Assembly (NCBI RefSeq): GCF_031458235.1
Contig: NZ_JAVDYB010000001.1
Coordinates: forward strand, 4,299,001 to 4,363,000
Reading direction: 5' to 3'
Length of the DNA: 64,000 nt
Source of the DNA: Catenuloplanes atrovinosus
GTDB lineage: Bacteria > Actinomycetota > Actinomycetes > Mycobacteriales > Micromonosporaceae
The notes below the pieces were generated by a model that saw only the letters and a list, made by a program, of their open reading frames with translations, made no database searches and was not told the origin of the DNA. This document shows positions 8,634-16,185 of this stretch, piece by piece. The stretch's first letter is position 1; each line of letters begins with the position of its first letter. The translations under genes were made by a program, and so were the position numbers.

Positions 8634-8939
8634 CTACCAGGACGCCTTGCGTACCCCCGGAAGCTCGCCGCGCAGAGCCAGCTCGCGGAACCGGACCCGG
8701 GACAGCCCGAAACGGCTGAGCACGCCGCGCGGCCGGCCGTCGATCTGGTCGCGGTCGCGCCGCCGGCTCGGGCTGGAGTCGCGCGGCAACGACGCGAGGG
8801 TACGCACGGCGGCCGCGCGCACGCCCGGGTCGGTGTCCGGCGCGGAGATCGCCCGCTTCAGCGCGGCGCGCCGCTCCGCGTAGCGCGCGACCAGCGCGGC
8901 CCGGCGCCTCTCCCGCTCGATGAGACCGCGGCGGGCCAT
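8634..8939 (-). CDS. rpsN: 30S ribosomal protein S14, zinc-free (C-) paralogue
   Basis: A 101-residue S14 of the long, zinc-independent type: no CxxC motifs, with the typical [17 protein letters not shown] block followed by [17 protein letters not shown] and the terminal KASW. Such copies replace the zinc-ribbon S14 on the ribosome when zinc is scarce, freeing zinc. It is the last gene of an L28-L33-S14 operon; its ATG touches the TGA of the L33 gene. The divergent COG0523 GTPase and the Zur-like box point to zinc control. Confidence 0.95.
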   Translation of the reverse strand: MARRGLIERERRRAALVARYAERRAALKRAISAPDTDPGVRAAAVRTLASLPRDSSPSRRRDRDQIDGRPRGVLSRFGLSRVRFRELALRGELPGVRKASW

Positions 8940-9106
8940 CAGCGCTCCTCGCGGAAGTCGACGTGCCGGCGCGCCATCGGGTCGTACTTGCGCAGGACCA
9001 GCCGGTCCGGGTCGTTACGCCGGTTCTTGCGGGTCACGTACGTGTAGCCGGTCCCCGCGGTGCTGCGCAGTTTGATCACGGGGCGGACCTCATTGCTCCT
9101 GGCCAT
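8939..9106 (-). CDS. rpmG: 50S ribosomal protein L33, zinc-free paralogue
   Basis: A 55-residue L33: [20 protein letters not shown], then [16 protein letters not shown] and [10 protein letters not shown], ending FREER. The zinc-binding cysteines of the C+ form are absent, so this is the stand-by version made under zinc limitation. The ATG at 9104-9106 overlaps the L28 stop (ATGA) and its TGA overlaps the S14 start, giving a tightly coupled three-gene operon. Translated by eye from the sequence. Confidence 0.95.
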   Translation of the reverse strand: MARSNEVRPVIKLRSTAGTGYTYVTRKNRRNDPDRLVLRKYDPMARRHVDFREER

Positions 9107-9339
9107 CAGAGCCGCACTCCCCTGGCGCGCAACCGGGCGACGACCGAGTCGATGCCGTCCCGGTCGATGATCTTCAGCCCGGTGGTGCTGACGGTCAGGC
9201 GGACGGTGGTGCCGTCCGCGAGCCGGAAGCGGCGGCGCTGCACGTTGGGAATCCAGCGGCGCCGGGTGCGGCGGTGGGAGTGCGACACGGCGTTGCCGAA
9301 GCTCGGCTTCGCGCCGGTCACGTCACAGATGGAGGACAC
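9106..9339 (-). CDS. rpmB: 50S ribosomal protein L28, stand-by paralogue
   Basis: A 77-residue L28 beginning [16 protein letters not shown] with the downstream [18 protein letters not shown] block. A single Cys remains, so the four-Cys zinc site is lost. It is first of the L28-L33-S14 operon, whose promoter must lie in the 9340-9397 interval that also holds the Zur-like box. In other actinobacteria the same set often includes S18 as well; no S18 is present here. Confidence 0.95.
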   Translation of the reverse strand: MSSICDVTGAKPSFGNAVSHSHRRTRRRWIPNVQRRRFRLADGTTVRLTVSTTGLKIIDRDGIDSVVARLRARGVRL

Positions 9340-9352
9340 GACCCGACTCTAA

Positions 9353-9374
9353 ACGAAAATCGTTGTCATTATCA
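9353..9374. promoter_or_regulatory. Fur/Zur-type operator between ribosomal operon and COG0523 gene
   Basis: The 19-mer GAAAATCGTTGTCATTATC (9355-9373) matches 14 of 19 positions of the classical Fur-family box GATAATGATAATCATTATC and is the most AT-rich stretch nearby. It lies between the divergent L28 operon and the COG0523 GTPase, exactly where Zur acts in mycobacteria and streptomycetes. Zur identity is inferred from the genes controlled; the zur gene itself is not in the window. Confidence 0.75.
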
Positions 9375-9397
9375 ACTCGATGCGCCAGGATGGCCGG

Positions 9398-10654
9398 ATG
9401 AGTGCCGATCCGATCACCTCCGTCGCCTCCCCGGCCGTGGACCACCGGCCCGCCGTCACCGTGCTGTCCGGCTTCTCCGCCGGGGCCGTCCAGGCCGCGA
9501 CCCGCGCCCTGCTCGTCGCGGACGACAGCCTCGTCGCGATCCGCCATGACCTCACCGGGCTGCGGCACGGGCTGGTCGGCCGTACGGTCGAGACCGCCGC
9601 CGCGGTCCTCGAGCACACCGCGGTCGACCTGGCGCACGGCTGCGTGTCCTGCACGCTGCGCGAGGACGTGCTGCCCACGCTGGTCCGGCTGGCCCGCGAG
9701 CGCCCCGGCCGCGATCTGCTGCTGGCCCTCCCGCCCGCGGTCGAGCCCGAGACCGTCGCGTCGGCCTGCGCGCACACCCTGGTCGACGGCGCGCCGGTGA
9801 CCGGCAGCGTGCGGTTCGACAGCTACGTCGCCGTCGTGGACGCGGACCGCTTCCTGGACGACCTGGCCAGCCCGGACGACCTGCGCGACCGCGGCCTGCA
9901 CGCGGCCGACGACGACCATCGGGCGGTCGCCGAGGTGGTCGCGCACCAGGTCGAGTTCAGCGACACCGTCATCCTCTGGAGCCGCCCCGGCACCGACGCG
10001 CTGGAACTCGACCGGCTCGACGCGCTCGTGCACCGCCTCGCCCCGTGGGCGGTCCGCGTCCCCACCGGCACCGCACCGAGCCTGGACTGCACCGGGCTGG
10101 CCGCGCGCGTCCGCCGCACCGGGCGCCACGACCCGCGGCGCCCCGGCGTACTCGGGCTCGCGCTCGAGGGCCGTCCGATCGCCGTGCACGACCCCGACGG
10201 CGGCCACGGCGTCACGTCCATCGCCTTCGATGCCCGCCGGCCGTTCCACCCGAGGCGGCTGCACGACGCGCTGGAGGAGCTGACCGAGCATGCGCTGCGC
10301 GGGCGCGGCCAGCTCTGGATCGCCAGCCAGCCCGACGTGGCGGTGGCGTTCGAGTTCGCCGGCGGCGGCGTCAGCCTGGGCAGCCTCGGCTACTGGCTGG
10401 CCGCCCTGCCCGCCGGCCGGTGGACCGAGACCAGCGACGACCGGCGCCTCGCCGCCGACCTCGACTGGGACCCGTACTACGGCGACCGGCGCACCGCGCT
10501 CGCGCTGATCGGCCTGCACCTCGACCACGACGCCGTCACCGCGCTGCTGCACCGCTGCCTGCTCACCGACGCGGAACTGGCCGACGGATTCGACACCTGG
10601 CACGACCTGGACGACCCGTTCGCCGACTGCTTCCCGTTGACCGGCGACGATTGA
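9398..10654 (+). CDS. COG0523 (CobW/MRF-like) GTPase, zinc-limitation associated
   Basis: A 418-residue G3E-family protein. It begins PAVTVLSGFSAGAVQAATRA where intact G3E GTPases have a GxxGxGK P-loop, so the Walker A is degenerate. The zinc-ligand motif GCVSCTLRED (CxxC type of the C[IVTL]xC motif) is intact near residue 85. The C-terminal half has the CobW-C-like WIASQPDVAVAFEFAGG block. In mycobacteria the orthologous MRF recruits a hibernation factor to zinc-free ribosomes, and the arrangement here (divergent from L28-L33-S14) is the same. Start at 9398 has AGGA upstream; an ATG at 9380 is also possible. Confidence 0.85.
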   Translation: MSADPITSVASPAVDHRPAVTVLSGFSAGAVQAATRALLVADDSLVAIRHDLTGLRHGLVGRTVETAAAVLEHTAVDLAHGCVSCTLREDVLPTLVRLARERPGRDLLLALPPAVEPETVASACAHTLVDGAPVTGSVRFDSYVAVVDADRFLDDLASPDDLRDRGLHAADDDHRAVAEVVAHQVEFSDTVILWSRPGTDALELDRLDALVHRLAPWAVRVPTGTAPSLDCTGLAARVRRTGRHDPRRPGVLGLALEGRPIAVHDPDGGHGVTSIAFDARRPFHPRRLHDALEELTEHALRGRGQLWIASQPDVAVAFEFAGGGVSLGSLGYWLAALPAGRWTETSDDRRLAADLDWDPYYGDRRTALALIGLHLDHDAVTALLHRCLLTDAELADGFDTWHDLDDPFADCFPLTGDD

Positions 10655-10740
10655 GCCTTGACTCCTCGACCGCTGCGCCGGGTGCCGACCTGGGCGGCGG
10701 GCGCTCGGCGCCGGCGACCGCACCCGGTTCGTCGTCGTCG

Positions 10741-10772
10741 CCTACCGGAGCGGCTTCGCCCGCCCCGGTAGG
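10741..10772. terminator. Hairpin terminator between convergent genes
   Basis: The arms CCTACCGG and CCGGTAGG enclose a second short stem (GCGG/CCCGC) with a CTTCG loop. The hairpin lies between the converging COG0523 and trypsin genes and could stop transcription from both sides. It has no T-run, as is usual in high-GC actinobacteria. Confidence 0.6.
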
Positions 10773-10784
10773 TGGCCGCCGGCG

Positions 10785-11477
10785 TCACACGCCCGCCGTC
10801 GACCGGATCCAGTCGCGGTGGGCGGCGATGCTCGAGTAGACGGTGATTCCGCGGGGGTCGTCGCCGTCGTGGTCGAGCATCGACGCGACGCCGACCTGTT
10901 CGCCCTCGTGGAACTGGGGGCCGCCGGAGTCGCCCGGCATGGCGGCGCCGGTCCGGCCCTGGTTAACGAGGGCTCTGCCGCCGAACATGTCCGTACGGCC
11001 GTCCGCCGGCATCACCGTCACCTCGGCGACCTTCAGCCGCGGCGCGGGCGGTCCACCCGGGGTCTCCCGTCCCCAGCCGTAGATTCTGTCGATCTCACCC
11101 GGGTCCGGGTCGGTGCCGGCGAGCCTCGCGTACCCGGTGCGCACCGGGCGGGACAGGTGGAGCAGGGCTACGTCGGAGTCGATCAAGGGGTGCTTCTCGT
11201 CGACGCGGACATCCGTACCGGCTCCGAATTCGTTGTTTCCGATCTTGACCCGCATCTCGTCGTCCGGGTCGACGCAGTGCCGGGCGGTGAGCACCCATCG
11301 GGGCGCGATGACGGTGCCGCCGCAGACGAAGCCGTCCGCCACGCGGCCCGGCTCCTCCGTGTAGACCTGCGCGGCCCAGGGGGCCCGGGCGGAGACGACG
11401 CCGCCCACGATGGCCTGAGCCTCCGCGGGGGCCAGGACGACCGCTGTCAGGACGCATGTCACGGCCAGAACGCGCAT
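10785..11477 (-). CDS. Secreted trypsin-like serine protease (S1 family)
   Basis: A 230-residue protein with an N-terminal signal peptide (MRVLAVTCVLTAVVLAPAEA) followed at once by AIVGGVVSA, the usual IVGG start of an activated trypsin. The catalytic triad is visible: His in LTARHC, Asp in IDSDVALLHL, Ser in PGDSGGP. The propeptide is almost absent, so signal cleavage nearly yields the mature N-terminus. The start at 11477 is preceded by GGAAGGG; an upstream in-frame extension is rejected. A single-gene unit ending at a shared hairpin. Confidence 0.93.
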   Translation of the reverse strand: MRVLAVTCVLTAVVLAPAEAQAIVGGVVSARAPWAAQVYTEEPGRVADGFVCGGTVIAPRWVLTARHCVDPDDEMRVKIGNNEFGAGTDVRVDEKHPLIDSDVALLHLSRPVRTGYARLAGTDPDPGEIDRIYGWGRETPGGPPAPRLKVAEVTVMPADGRTDMFGGRALVNQGRTGAAMPGDSGGPQFHEGEQVGVASMLDHDGDDPRGITVYSSIAAHRDWIRSTAGV

Positions 11478-11578
11478 GGGGAATCCCTTCCGGTGACGAG
11501 GATGTCCCACTCAACCTGCCCGGCCGATGTCCCGGTGCGGTCCGGCCCGGGTCCCGGTCCCGTCGCAGGAAGCGCGCG

Positions 11579-12130
11579 TCAGCTCGACCAGGCGCTCGGG
11601 GCCGGCTCGCGGGTGGAGGGCAGTCCGGTGTGGGCCGCCCACTCCCGCATCCACTGCGGCAGCACCCGATCCTCCGGGGCCGGGTCCGCCCAGGTGAGGA
11701 CCTCCTCCATGGGTACGACCCCGGCGCCGCGCCGGATGAAGCGCATCCGGACGGCCGCCTCCGCGTAGATCTCCCCGTCGACCGTGAAGCGCTGCTCGAA
11801 GTAGACCGCCCGCTCGTCCACGCCGGCGATCCGCGTCTCGACCGTGAAGGTGTCGCCGAGGTTCAGCGACTTGCGGTACGTGATCGTCTGATTCGCCACC
11901 ACCGCCTGGACCCGCTCCCGCCGGGACCGGTCCCAGATGCCGGACCGGATCACCAGGTCCATCCGGCCCAGGTCGAGGAACGACAGGTAGGCGCTGTTGG
12001 TCATGTGCAGGTAGATGTCGAGATCGCGCGGGCGCACCGTGTAGGTCCGGCGGCTCACGTGCCAGGCGCTGAGCCGGCCCCGCCGCTTCGCCGTCGCCAG
12101 CAGCCAGAAGAGACGCACGAACATGTTCAT
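11579..12130 (-). CDS. 4HBT-family acyl-CoA thioesterase-like protein
   Basis: A 183-residue hot-dog fold protein of the 4HBT_2 type: TVRPRDLDIYLHMTNSAYLSF-like block (about residues 31-50) with the catalytic-type Asp and HMTN motif, followed by VVANQTITYRKSLNLGDTF and FEQRF. Such proteins hydrolyse or bind acyl thioesters; the substrate is unknown. It is divergent from a TetR regulator, and two palindromic operators sit between them, so it is very probably repressed by that TetR protein. Confidence 0.85.
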   Translation of the reverse strand: MNMFVRLFWLLATAKRRGRLSAWHVSRRTYTVRPRDLDIYLHMTNSAYLSFLDLGRMDLVIRSGIWDRSRRERVQAVVANQTITYRKSLNLGDTFTVETRIAGVDERAVYFEQRFTVDGEIYAEAAVRMRFIRRGAGVVPMEEVLTWADPAPEDRVLPQWMREWAAHTGLPSTREPAPSAWSS

Positions 12131-12154
12131 TACAAGCCTCGCTTCGACGGACCT

Positions 12155-12175
12155 CTCCTTGACACTGTCAAGGAG
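12155..12175. promoter_or_regulatory. Perfect 21-bp palindromic operator (site 1)
   Basis: Arms CTCCTTGACA and TGTCAAGGAG around a central C form a perfect dyad 25 bp upstream of the thioesterase start. The TTGACA within it could double as a -35 box. It shares the TTGACA-N-TGTCAA core with a second site 38 bp away centre to centre. The TetR protein encoded next door is the likely binder. Confidence 0.8.
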
Positions 12176-12196
12176 GGCCAGTATCCGATCATCACG

Positions 12197-12209
12197 TTGA
12201 CAGTGTCAA
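12197..12209. promoter_or_regulatory. Palindromic operator (site 2)
   Basis: TTGACAGTGTCAA, a perfect 13-bp dyad with the same core as site 1, located 22 bp before the TetR GTG start. Two matching sites in one divergent promoter region suggest autoregulation of the TetR gene and control of the thioesterase. Confidence 0.8.
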
Positions 12210-12231
12210 GGGCGGGACGCGACACTCAGAC

Positions 12232-12870
12232 GTGGCATCTACCGAGGATTCGGCGGCCGAACCGCGTACCGACGGCCGTGCGGCTCTGATGAAGGCGGCC
12301 TGGCAGGAACTCGCCGAACACGGCACCGCCGGGCTCAGCCTGCGCGCCGTGGCGCGTCGCGCCGGGGTGTCCCACGCCGCCCCCAAGCACCACTTCGCCG
12401 ACCGGGCCGGCCTGCTGACCGCGCTCGCGGTCGAGGGGTACGCCGCCCTGGTCGAACGATTCCGCACGGTGCTCGACCCGCTCAGCGACCCGGTAGAGAT
12501 CATCGAGGCCCTCGGCCGCACCTACCTCGACTTCGGCCTGACCCGGCCCGACATGTTCGAGGTCATGTACGGCACCGAGCCGCTGCGCGCCGACGACCCC
12601 GAGTTGGCGGCGGCCCGGGCATACGTCATGAGTCTGCTCAGCGGCGCCGTCGCCGGTGTGCGCGCCGACCGTTCCGCCGACGGCGGCCGGCCGATCACCG
12701 ACCCGTCGCTGATGACCTGGGCATTCATCCACGGCCTGACCCAGATCGCCCGCGACGGCTCGCTGCGGCGCGTCACCGGCAGCCCCGGCCCGGCCGAGAC
12801 CGCCGCCCGCGCCCACCACCTCATCGCCACCTTCATCGCCTGGCTGCGCCTGGCGGAACACCGCGCCTGA
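12232..12870 (+). CDS. TetR-family transcriptional regulator
   Basis: A 212-residue regulator: N-terminal HTH (AAWQELAEHGTAGLSLRAVA, then RRAGVSHAAPKHHFADRAGL, residues about 22-63) and a ligand domain of the TetR_C WHG type (LDFGLTRPDMFEVMYG near 100). The GTG start at 12232 sits just after operator site 2. Divergent from the thioesterase gene at 11579-12130, its likely target. Ligand unknown, possibly an acyl compound. Confidence 0.92.
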   Translation: MASTEDSAAEPRTDGRAALMKAAWQELAEHGTAGLSLRAVARRAGVSHAAPKHHFADRAGLLTALAVEGYAALVERFRTVLDPLSDPVEIIEALGRTYLDFGLTRPDMFEVMYGTEPLRADDPELAAARAYVMSLLSGAVAGVRADRSADGGRPITDPSLMTWAFIHGLTQIARDGSLRRVTGSPGPAETAARAHHLIATFIAWLRLAEHRA

Positions 12871-13008
12871 CCTGCGGCCCGGTCCGGCCGGCGCCGGTGC
12901 GTCCGGTGGGTCGGAAGCGATGAAGCACGGGCAGTGACCTCCACGCGTCGGAGCGAGGTCGTGTTGCCCAGATATTGACGGGCCGCTTCATCGAGGTAAC
13001 AATCCCTC

Positions 13009-13022
13009 AGAGAGCGCTCTCT
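13009..13022. promoter_or_regulatory. LacI-type operator AGAGAGCGCTCTCT
   Basis: A perfect 14-bp palindrome with the central GCGC typical of actinobacterial LacI-family operators controlling sugar-degradation genes. It lies about 70 bp before the large discoidin/beta-helix exoprotein, so that gene is probably induced by a carbohydrate. The regulator is not encoded nearby. Confidence 0.7.
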
Positions 13023-13092
13023 CGTCCGTACCCCCCGGTCCCGCCGTACGTCTGTCTCACGGACACGCGGCAACCCGTCGACAGGCAGGAAT

Positions 13093-15336
13093 ATGACTCC
13101 TCCGACAGTGACTTCGCCACCGCCGCACAAGCGCCGACGCCGTGGGCTGGTGGTGCTCAGCGCCGCCCTGTCCGCGGTCGTCGGCATCAGCGTCGCCTCG
13201 GTCACCCTGAACGCCAACGCCGCGGAGACCCCGCTGTCGCAGGGTAAGCCGGCCACCTCCTCGTCCGTCGAGGCCGGTTTCAACGCGTCCGCCGCGGTCG
13301 ACGGTGACACCGGTACCCGCTGGTCCAGCGCGTTCGCCGACCCGCAGTGGCTTCAGGTCGACCTGGGCAGCACCCAGACGATCAGCCGCGTCGTGCTGAA
13401 CTGGGAGGCCGCGTACGCCTCCGCGTTCACCATCCAGACCTCGCCGAACGGCACCACCTGGACCGACATCACCCCGGTCACCGCGGGCCAGGCCGGCGTA
13501 CAGACCCTGACCGTGACCGGCAGCGGCCGGTACGTACGGATGAACGGCACCACGCGGGCCACCCCGTACGGCTACTCGCTCTGGGAGTTCCAGGTGTTCG
13601 GCGCCGGCGCGAACCCGACGACGCCGCCGCCCACCACGAGCCTGCCCACCTCCGACACCCCGGACTTCGGCCCGAACGTGCGGATCTTCGACCAGTCCAC
13701 GTCCGCGGCGACCATCCAGTCCGCGGTGGACCAGGCGTTCAACGCGCAGCTGCGCAGCCCGACCGCGCAGTTCGGGCCCCAGCGGCACGTGTTCCTCTTC
13801 AAGCCCGGTACGTACGGGCGGGTCTGGGCCAACGTCGGGTTCTACACCACGGTCGCCGGTCTGGGCCTCAACCCCGACGACGTGACGATCAACGGCGCGG
13901 TCAACGTCGACTCCGGCTGGAACTACGGAGACGAGTCCAACGCGACCCAGAACTTCTGGCGCAGCGTGGAGAACCTGTCCATCGTGCCCGAGGGCGGCAC
14001 CAACCGGTGGGCCGTCTCCCAGGCCGCCCCGATGCGCCGCGTGCACATCAAGGGCAACCTGACCCTCGCGCCGTCCAACCAGGACGTCGGGCAGGGCTAC
14101 TCCAGCGGCGGCTACCTGGCCGACTCCGTCGTCGACGGCGTCGTCTCCTCCGGCTCCCAGCAGCAGTGGTACACCCGCGACAGCCGGATCTCCCGCTGGG
14201 ACGGCGGCGTGTGGAACATGGTCTACTCCGGCGTCCAGGGCGCCCCGGCCAACGCGTTCCCGAACCCGCCGCACACCACGCTGGCGACCACGCCGGTCAC
14301 CCGGGAGAAGCCGTACCTCTACGTCGACAACGCCGGGCTCTACCGCGTGTTCGTCCCCGCCCTGCGGCGCAACTCCGCCGGCGCGACCTGGCCGAACACG
14401 CCCGGCACCTCGATCCCGATGCGCGAGTTCTACGTCGCCAAGCCCGGTGACAGCGCCGCGCGGATCAACGCCGCCCTGGCGCAGGGCCTGAACCTGTTCT
14501 TCACGCCCGGCACGTACACCATCGACCAGACCCTCCGGGTCACCCGGCCGAACACCGTGGTGACCGGCATCGGCTACCCGACGCTGATCCCGAGCAACGG
14601 GGTCGAGGCGCTCAACGTCGCGGACGTCGACGGCGTGAAGGTCAGCGGCCTGACGTTCGACGCCGGCACCACGAACAGCCCGACGCTGATGAGCGTCGGA
14701 CAGCCCGGCGTCCACACCGACCACGCGGCGAACCCGATCAGCGTGCAGGACGTCTTCTTCCGCATCGGCAGCAGCGTCCAGGGCAAGGCGACCACCACGC
14801 TCGCCGTGCACAGCGACGACACGATCATCGACCACATCTGGGCGTGGCGGGCCGACCACGGCGGCGCACCGACCGGCTGGACGGTCAACACCGGTGACAC
14901 CGGCCTGATCGTCAACGGCGACGACGTGCTCGCCACCGGCCTGTTCGTCGAGCACTACCAGAAGTACGAGGTGATCTGGAACGGCAACCGGGGGAAGACG
15001 ATCTTCTTCCAGAACGAGAAGCCGTACGACGTGCCGAACCAGGCCGCGTGGATCGGCCCGCGGGGCAACGGCTACGCCGCCTACAAGGTCGCCGACAACG
15101 TCACCGACCACCAGCTCTGGGGCGGCGGCTCGTACGCCTACTTCAACGTCAACCCCAGCGTCCGGGTGGACCGCGCCTTCGAGGTGCCCAACCGGCCCGG
15201 CGTCCAGCTGCGCAGCATCCTGACCGTCTCGCTCGGCGACGTCGGCACCATCGCCAACGTCGTCAACGACACCGGCGGCGCCGTCCCCAACCCGGCCGGC
15301 AACACCACGCCCCGCCAGGTCGTGGCCTACCCCTGA
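13093..15336 (+). CDS. Secreted protein with F5/8 type C (CBM32-like) domain and right-handed beta-helix
   Basis: A 747-residue exoprotein. Residues 1-45 form a signal peptide with a KRRRRG n-region. Residues about 48-175 are a discoidin/CBM32 domain (GKPATSSS, AVDGDTGTRWSSAF, WLQVDLGSTQTI, RYVRMNGTTRA, YGYSLWEFQVFG). After a Pro/Thr linker the rest has repeated Asn/Asp/Gly-rich turns and two pectate-lyase-like parts (FLFKPGTYGRVWANVGFYT near 235; LFFTPGTYTID near 470), as in GH55-like glucanases and related beta-helix carbohydrate enzymes. Catalytic residues cannot be assigned. A LacI-type operator precedes it and a strong hairpin follows, so it is a single-gene unit. Polysaccharide binding or cleavage is inferred. 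Confidence 0.85.
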   Translation: MTPPTVTSPPPHKRRRRGLVVLSAALSAVVGISVASVTLNANAAETPLSQGKPATSSSVEAGFNASAAVDGDTGTRWSSAFADPQWLQVDLGSTQTISRVVLNWEAAYASAFTIQTSPNGTTWTDITPVTAGQAGVQTLTVTGSGRYVRMNGTTRATPYGYSLWEFQVFGAGANPTTPPPTTSLPTSDTPDFGPNVRIFDQSTSAATIQSAVDQAFNAQLRSPTAQFGPQRHVFLFKPGTYGRVWANVGFYTTVAGLGLNPDDVTINGAVNVDSGWNYGDESNATQNFWRSVENLSIVPEGGTNRWAVSQAAPMRRVHIKGNLTLAPSNQDVGQGYSSGGYLADSVVDGVVSSGSQQQWYTRDSRISRWDGGVWNMVYSGVQGAPANAFPNPPHTTLATTPVTREKPYLYVDNAGLYRVFVPALRRNSAGATWPNTPGTSIPMREFYVAKPGDSAARINAALAQGLNLFFTPGTYTIDQTLRVTRPNTVVTGIGYPTLIPSNGVEALNVADVDGVKVSGLTFDAGTTNSPTLMSVGQPGVHTDHAANPISVQDVFFRIGSSVQGKATTTLAVHSDDTIIDHIWAWRADHGGAPTGWTVNTGDTGLIVNGDDVLATGLFVEHYQKYEVIWNGNRGKTIFFQNEKPYDVPNQAAWIGPRGNGYAAYKVADNVTDHQLWGGGSYAYFNVNPSVRVDRAFEVPNRPGVQLRSILTVSLGDVGTIANVVNDTGGAVPNPAGNTTPRQVVAYP

Positions 15337-15365
15337 TCCGCGTAGTACCGAGCTGAACCCGGCGG

Positions 15366-15391
15366 CCACCGGTGCGATCCCGCACCGGTGG
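15366..15391. terminator. Strong hairpin terminator after the beta-helix exoprotein
   Basis: An 11-bp perfect stem (CCACCGGTGCG / CGCACCGGTGG) with a 4-nt ATCC loop, 30 bp after the stop codon. Confidence 0.8.
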
Positions 15392-15507
15392 TCGCTTCCG
15401 TCACACCGGTCGGTGGACCGGGTCGAGGCGGGGCTCGACGACCGCGCGGCCACGGCCGCGGACTTCCTGCTTCGGCGCCGGCCCACCGGGCTGGCTATGG
15501 TGCTCGC

Positions 15508-15990
15508 ATGGTGATCAGACCGTCCGCCGCCGTGGCCGCCGCCTTTCTCGCCGACGGGCCGGCCGACGACGTCGACCTCGGCCTGTTCGGACAGTTCGCC
15601 GGGTCCTGGGTCCTGGACTGCACGGAGTACGAACTCGACGGCTCGACGAGCGTCCGCCGGGGCGAGTGGCACTTCGGGTACGCGCTGGGCGGGCGGGCGA
15701 CCACCGATGTCTGGATTCTGCCCGGGGTCGAACACGGTGTCAGCGTGCGGTTCCCCGATCCCGCGGCCGGCCCGGGCGTGTGGCGCTCGACCTGGGTCGG
15801 ACCGGGCCGGCGCCGGGCGCACACGTTCCTGGCCGCTCGCGCCGGGGACGAGATCGTGCTCGACGGCGGCGATCTGCGCTGGACCTTCTCCGACATCGAA
15901 ACCGGCACGTTCCGCTGGCGGAACGAGGCGCGGCGGCCCGACGGCACCTGGCGGCTGCAGCAGACGTTCGAGGTCTGGCGGCAGGCCTGA
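15508..15990 (+). CDS. DUF1579-like lipocalin-type hypothetical protein
   Basis: A 160-residue soluble protein without signal peptide. The pattern LFGQFAGSWVLDCTEYELDG (residues about 24-43), GEWHFGYALGGRATTDVWI and the closing FRWRNEARRPDG..WRLQQTFEVWR is that of a single beta-barrel family in which GSW opens the barrel. The function of such proteins is not known. The chosen ATG at 15508 fits the family N-terminus; a longer frame is open upstream. Monocistronic by context. Confidence 0.75.
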   Translation: MVIRPSAAVAAAFLADGPADDVDLGLFGQFAGSWVLDCTEYELDGSTSVRRGEWHFGYALGGRATTDVWILPGVEHGVSVRFPDPAAGPGVWRSTWVGPGRRRAHTFLAARAGDEIVLDGGDLRWTFSDIETGTFRWRNEARRPDGTWRLQQTFEVWRQA

Positions 15991-16185
15991 CCGGCGGGCG
16001 CCGCTACGGCTCCGGCGCCGCGCCGTGGGCTGAGAGCCGATCGCCGTGGGGCGCCGGGCCGCCGAGCCCCTGGGCCGGCGCCGGGCATCGCCGGCCGCCG
16101 CATTCGCGGGCCGGCGGCAACGTCGCCAGCGGCCTGACCGAAGCCCTCACCCCCCGCTGACCTCGCGCCCCGCCGCCGGCCGCGG

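Noticed and set aside
8634-9339. Primary housekeeping ribosomal protein genes.
   Set aside because: All three lack zinc ligands and share a Fur/Zur-type box with a COG0523 gene, so they are stand-by paralogues.
13057-15822. A 921-codon minus-strand frame opposite the beta-helix exoprotein.
   Set aside because: Val/Arg/Gly-rich shadow with no domain, covering a well-defined plus-strand gene.
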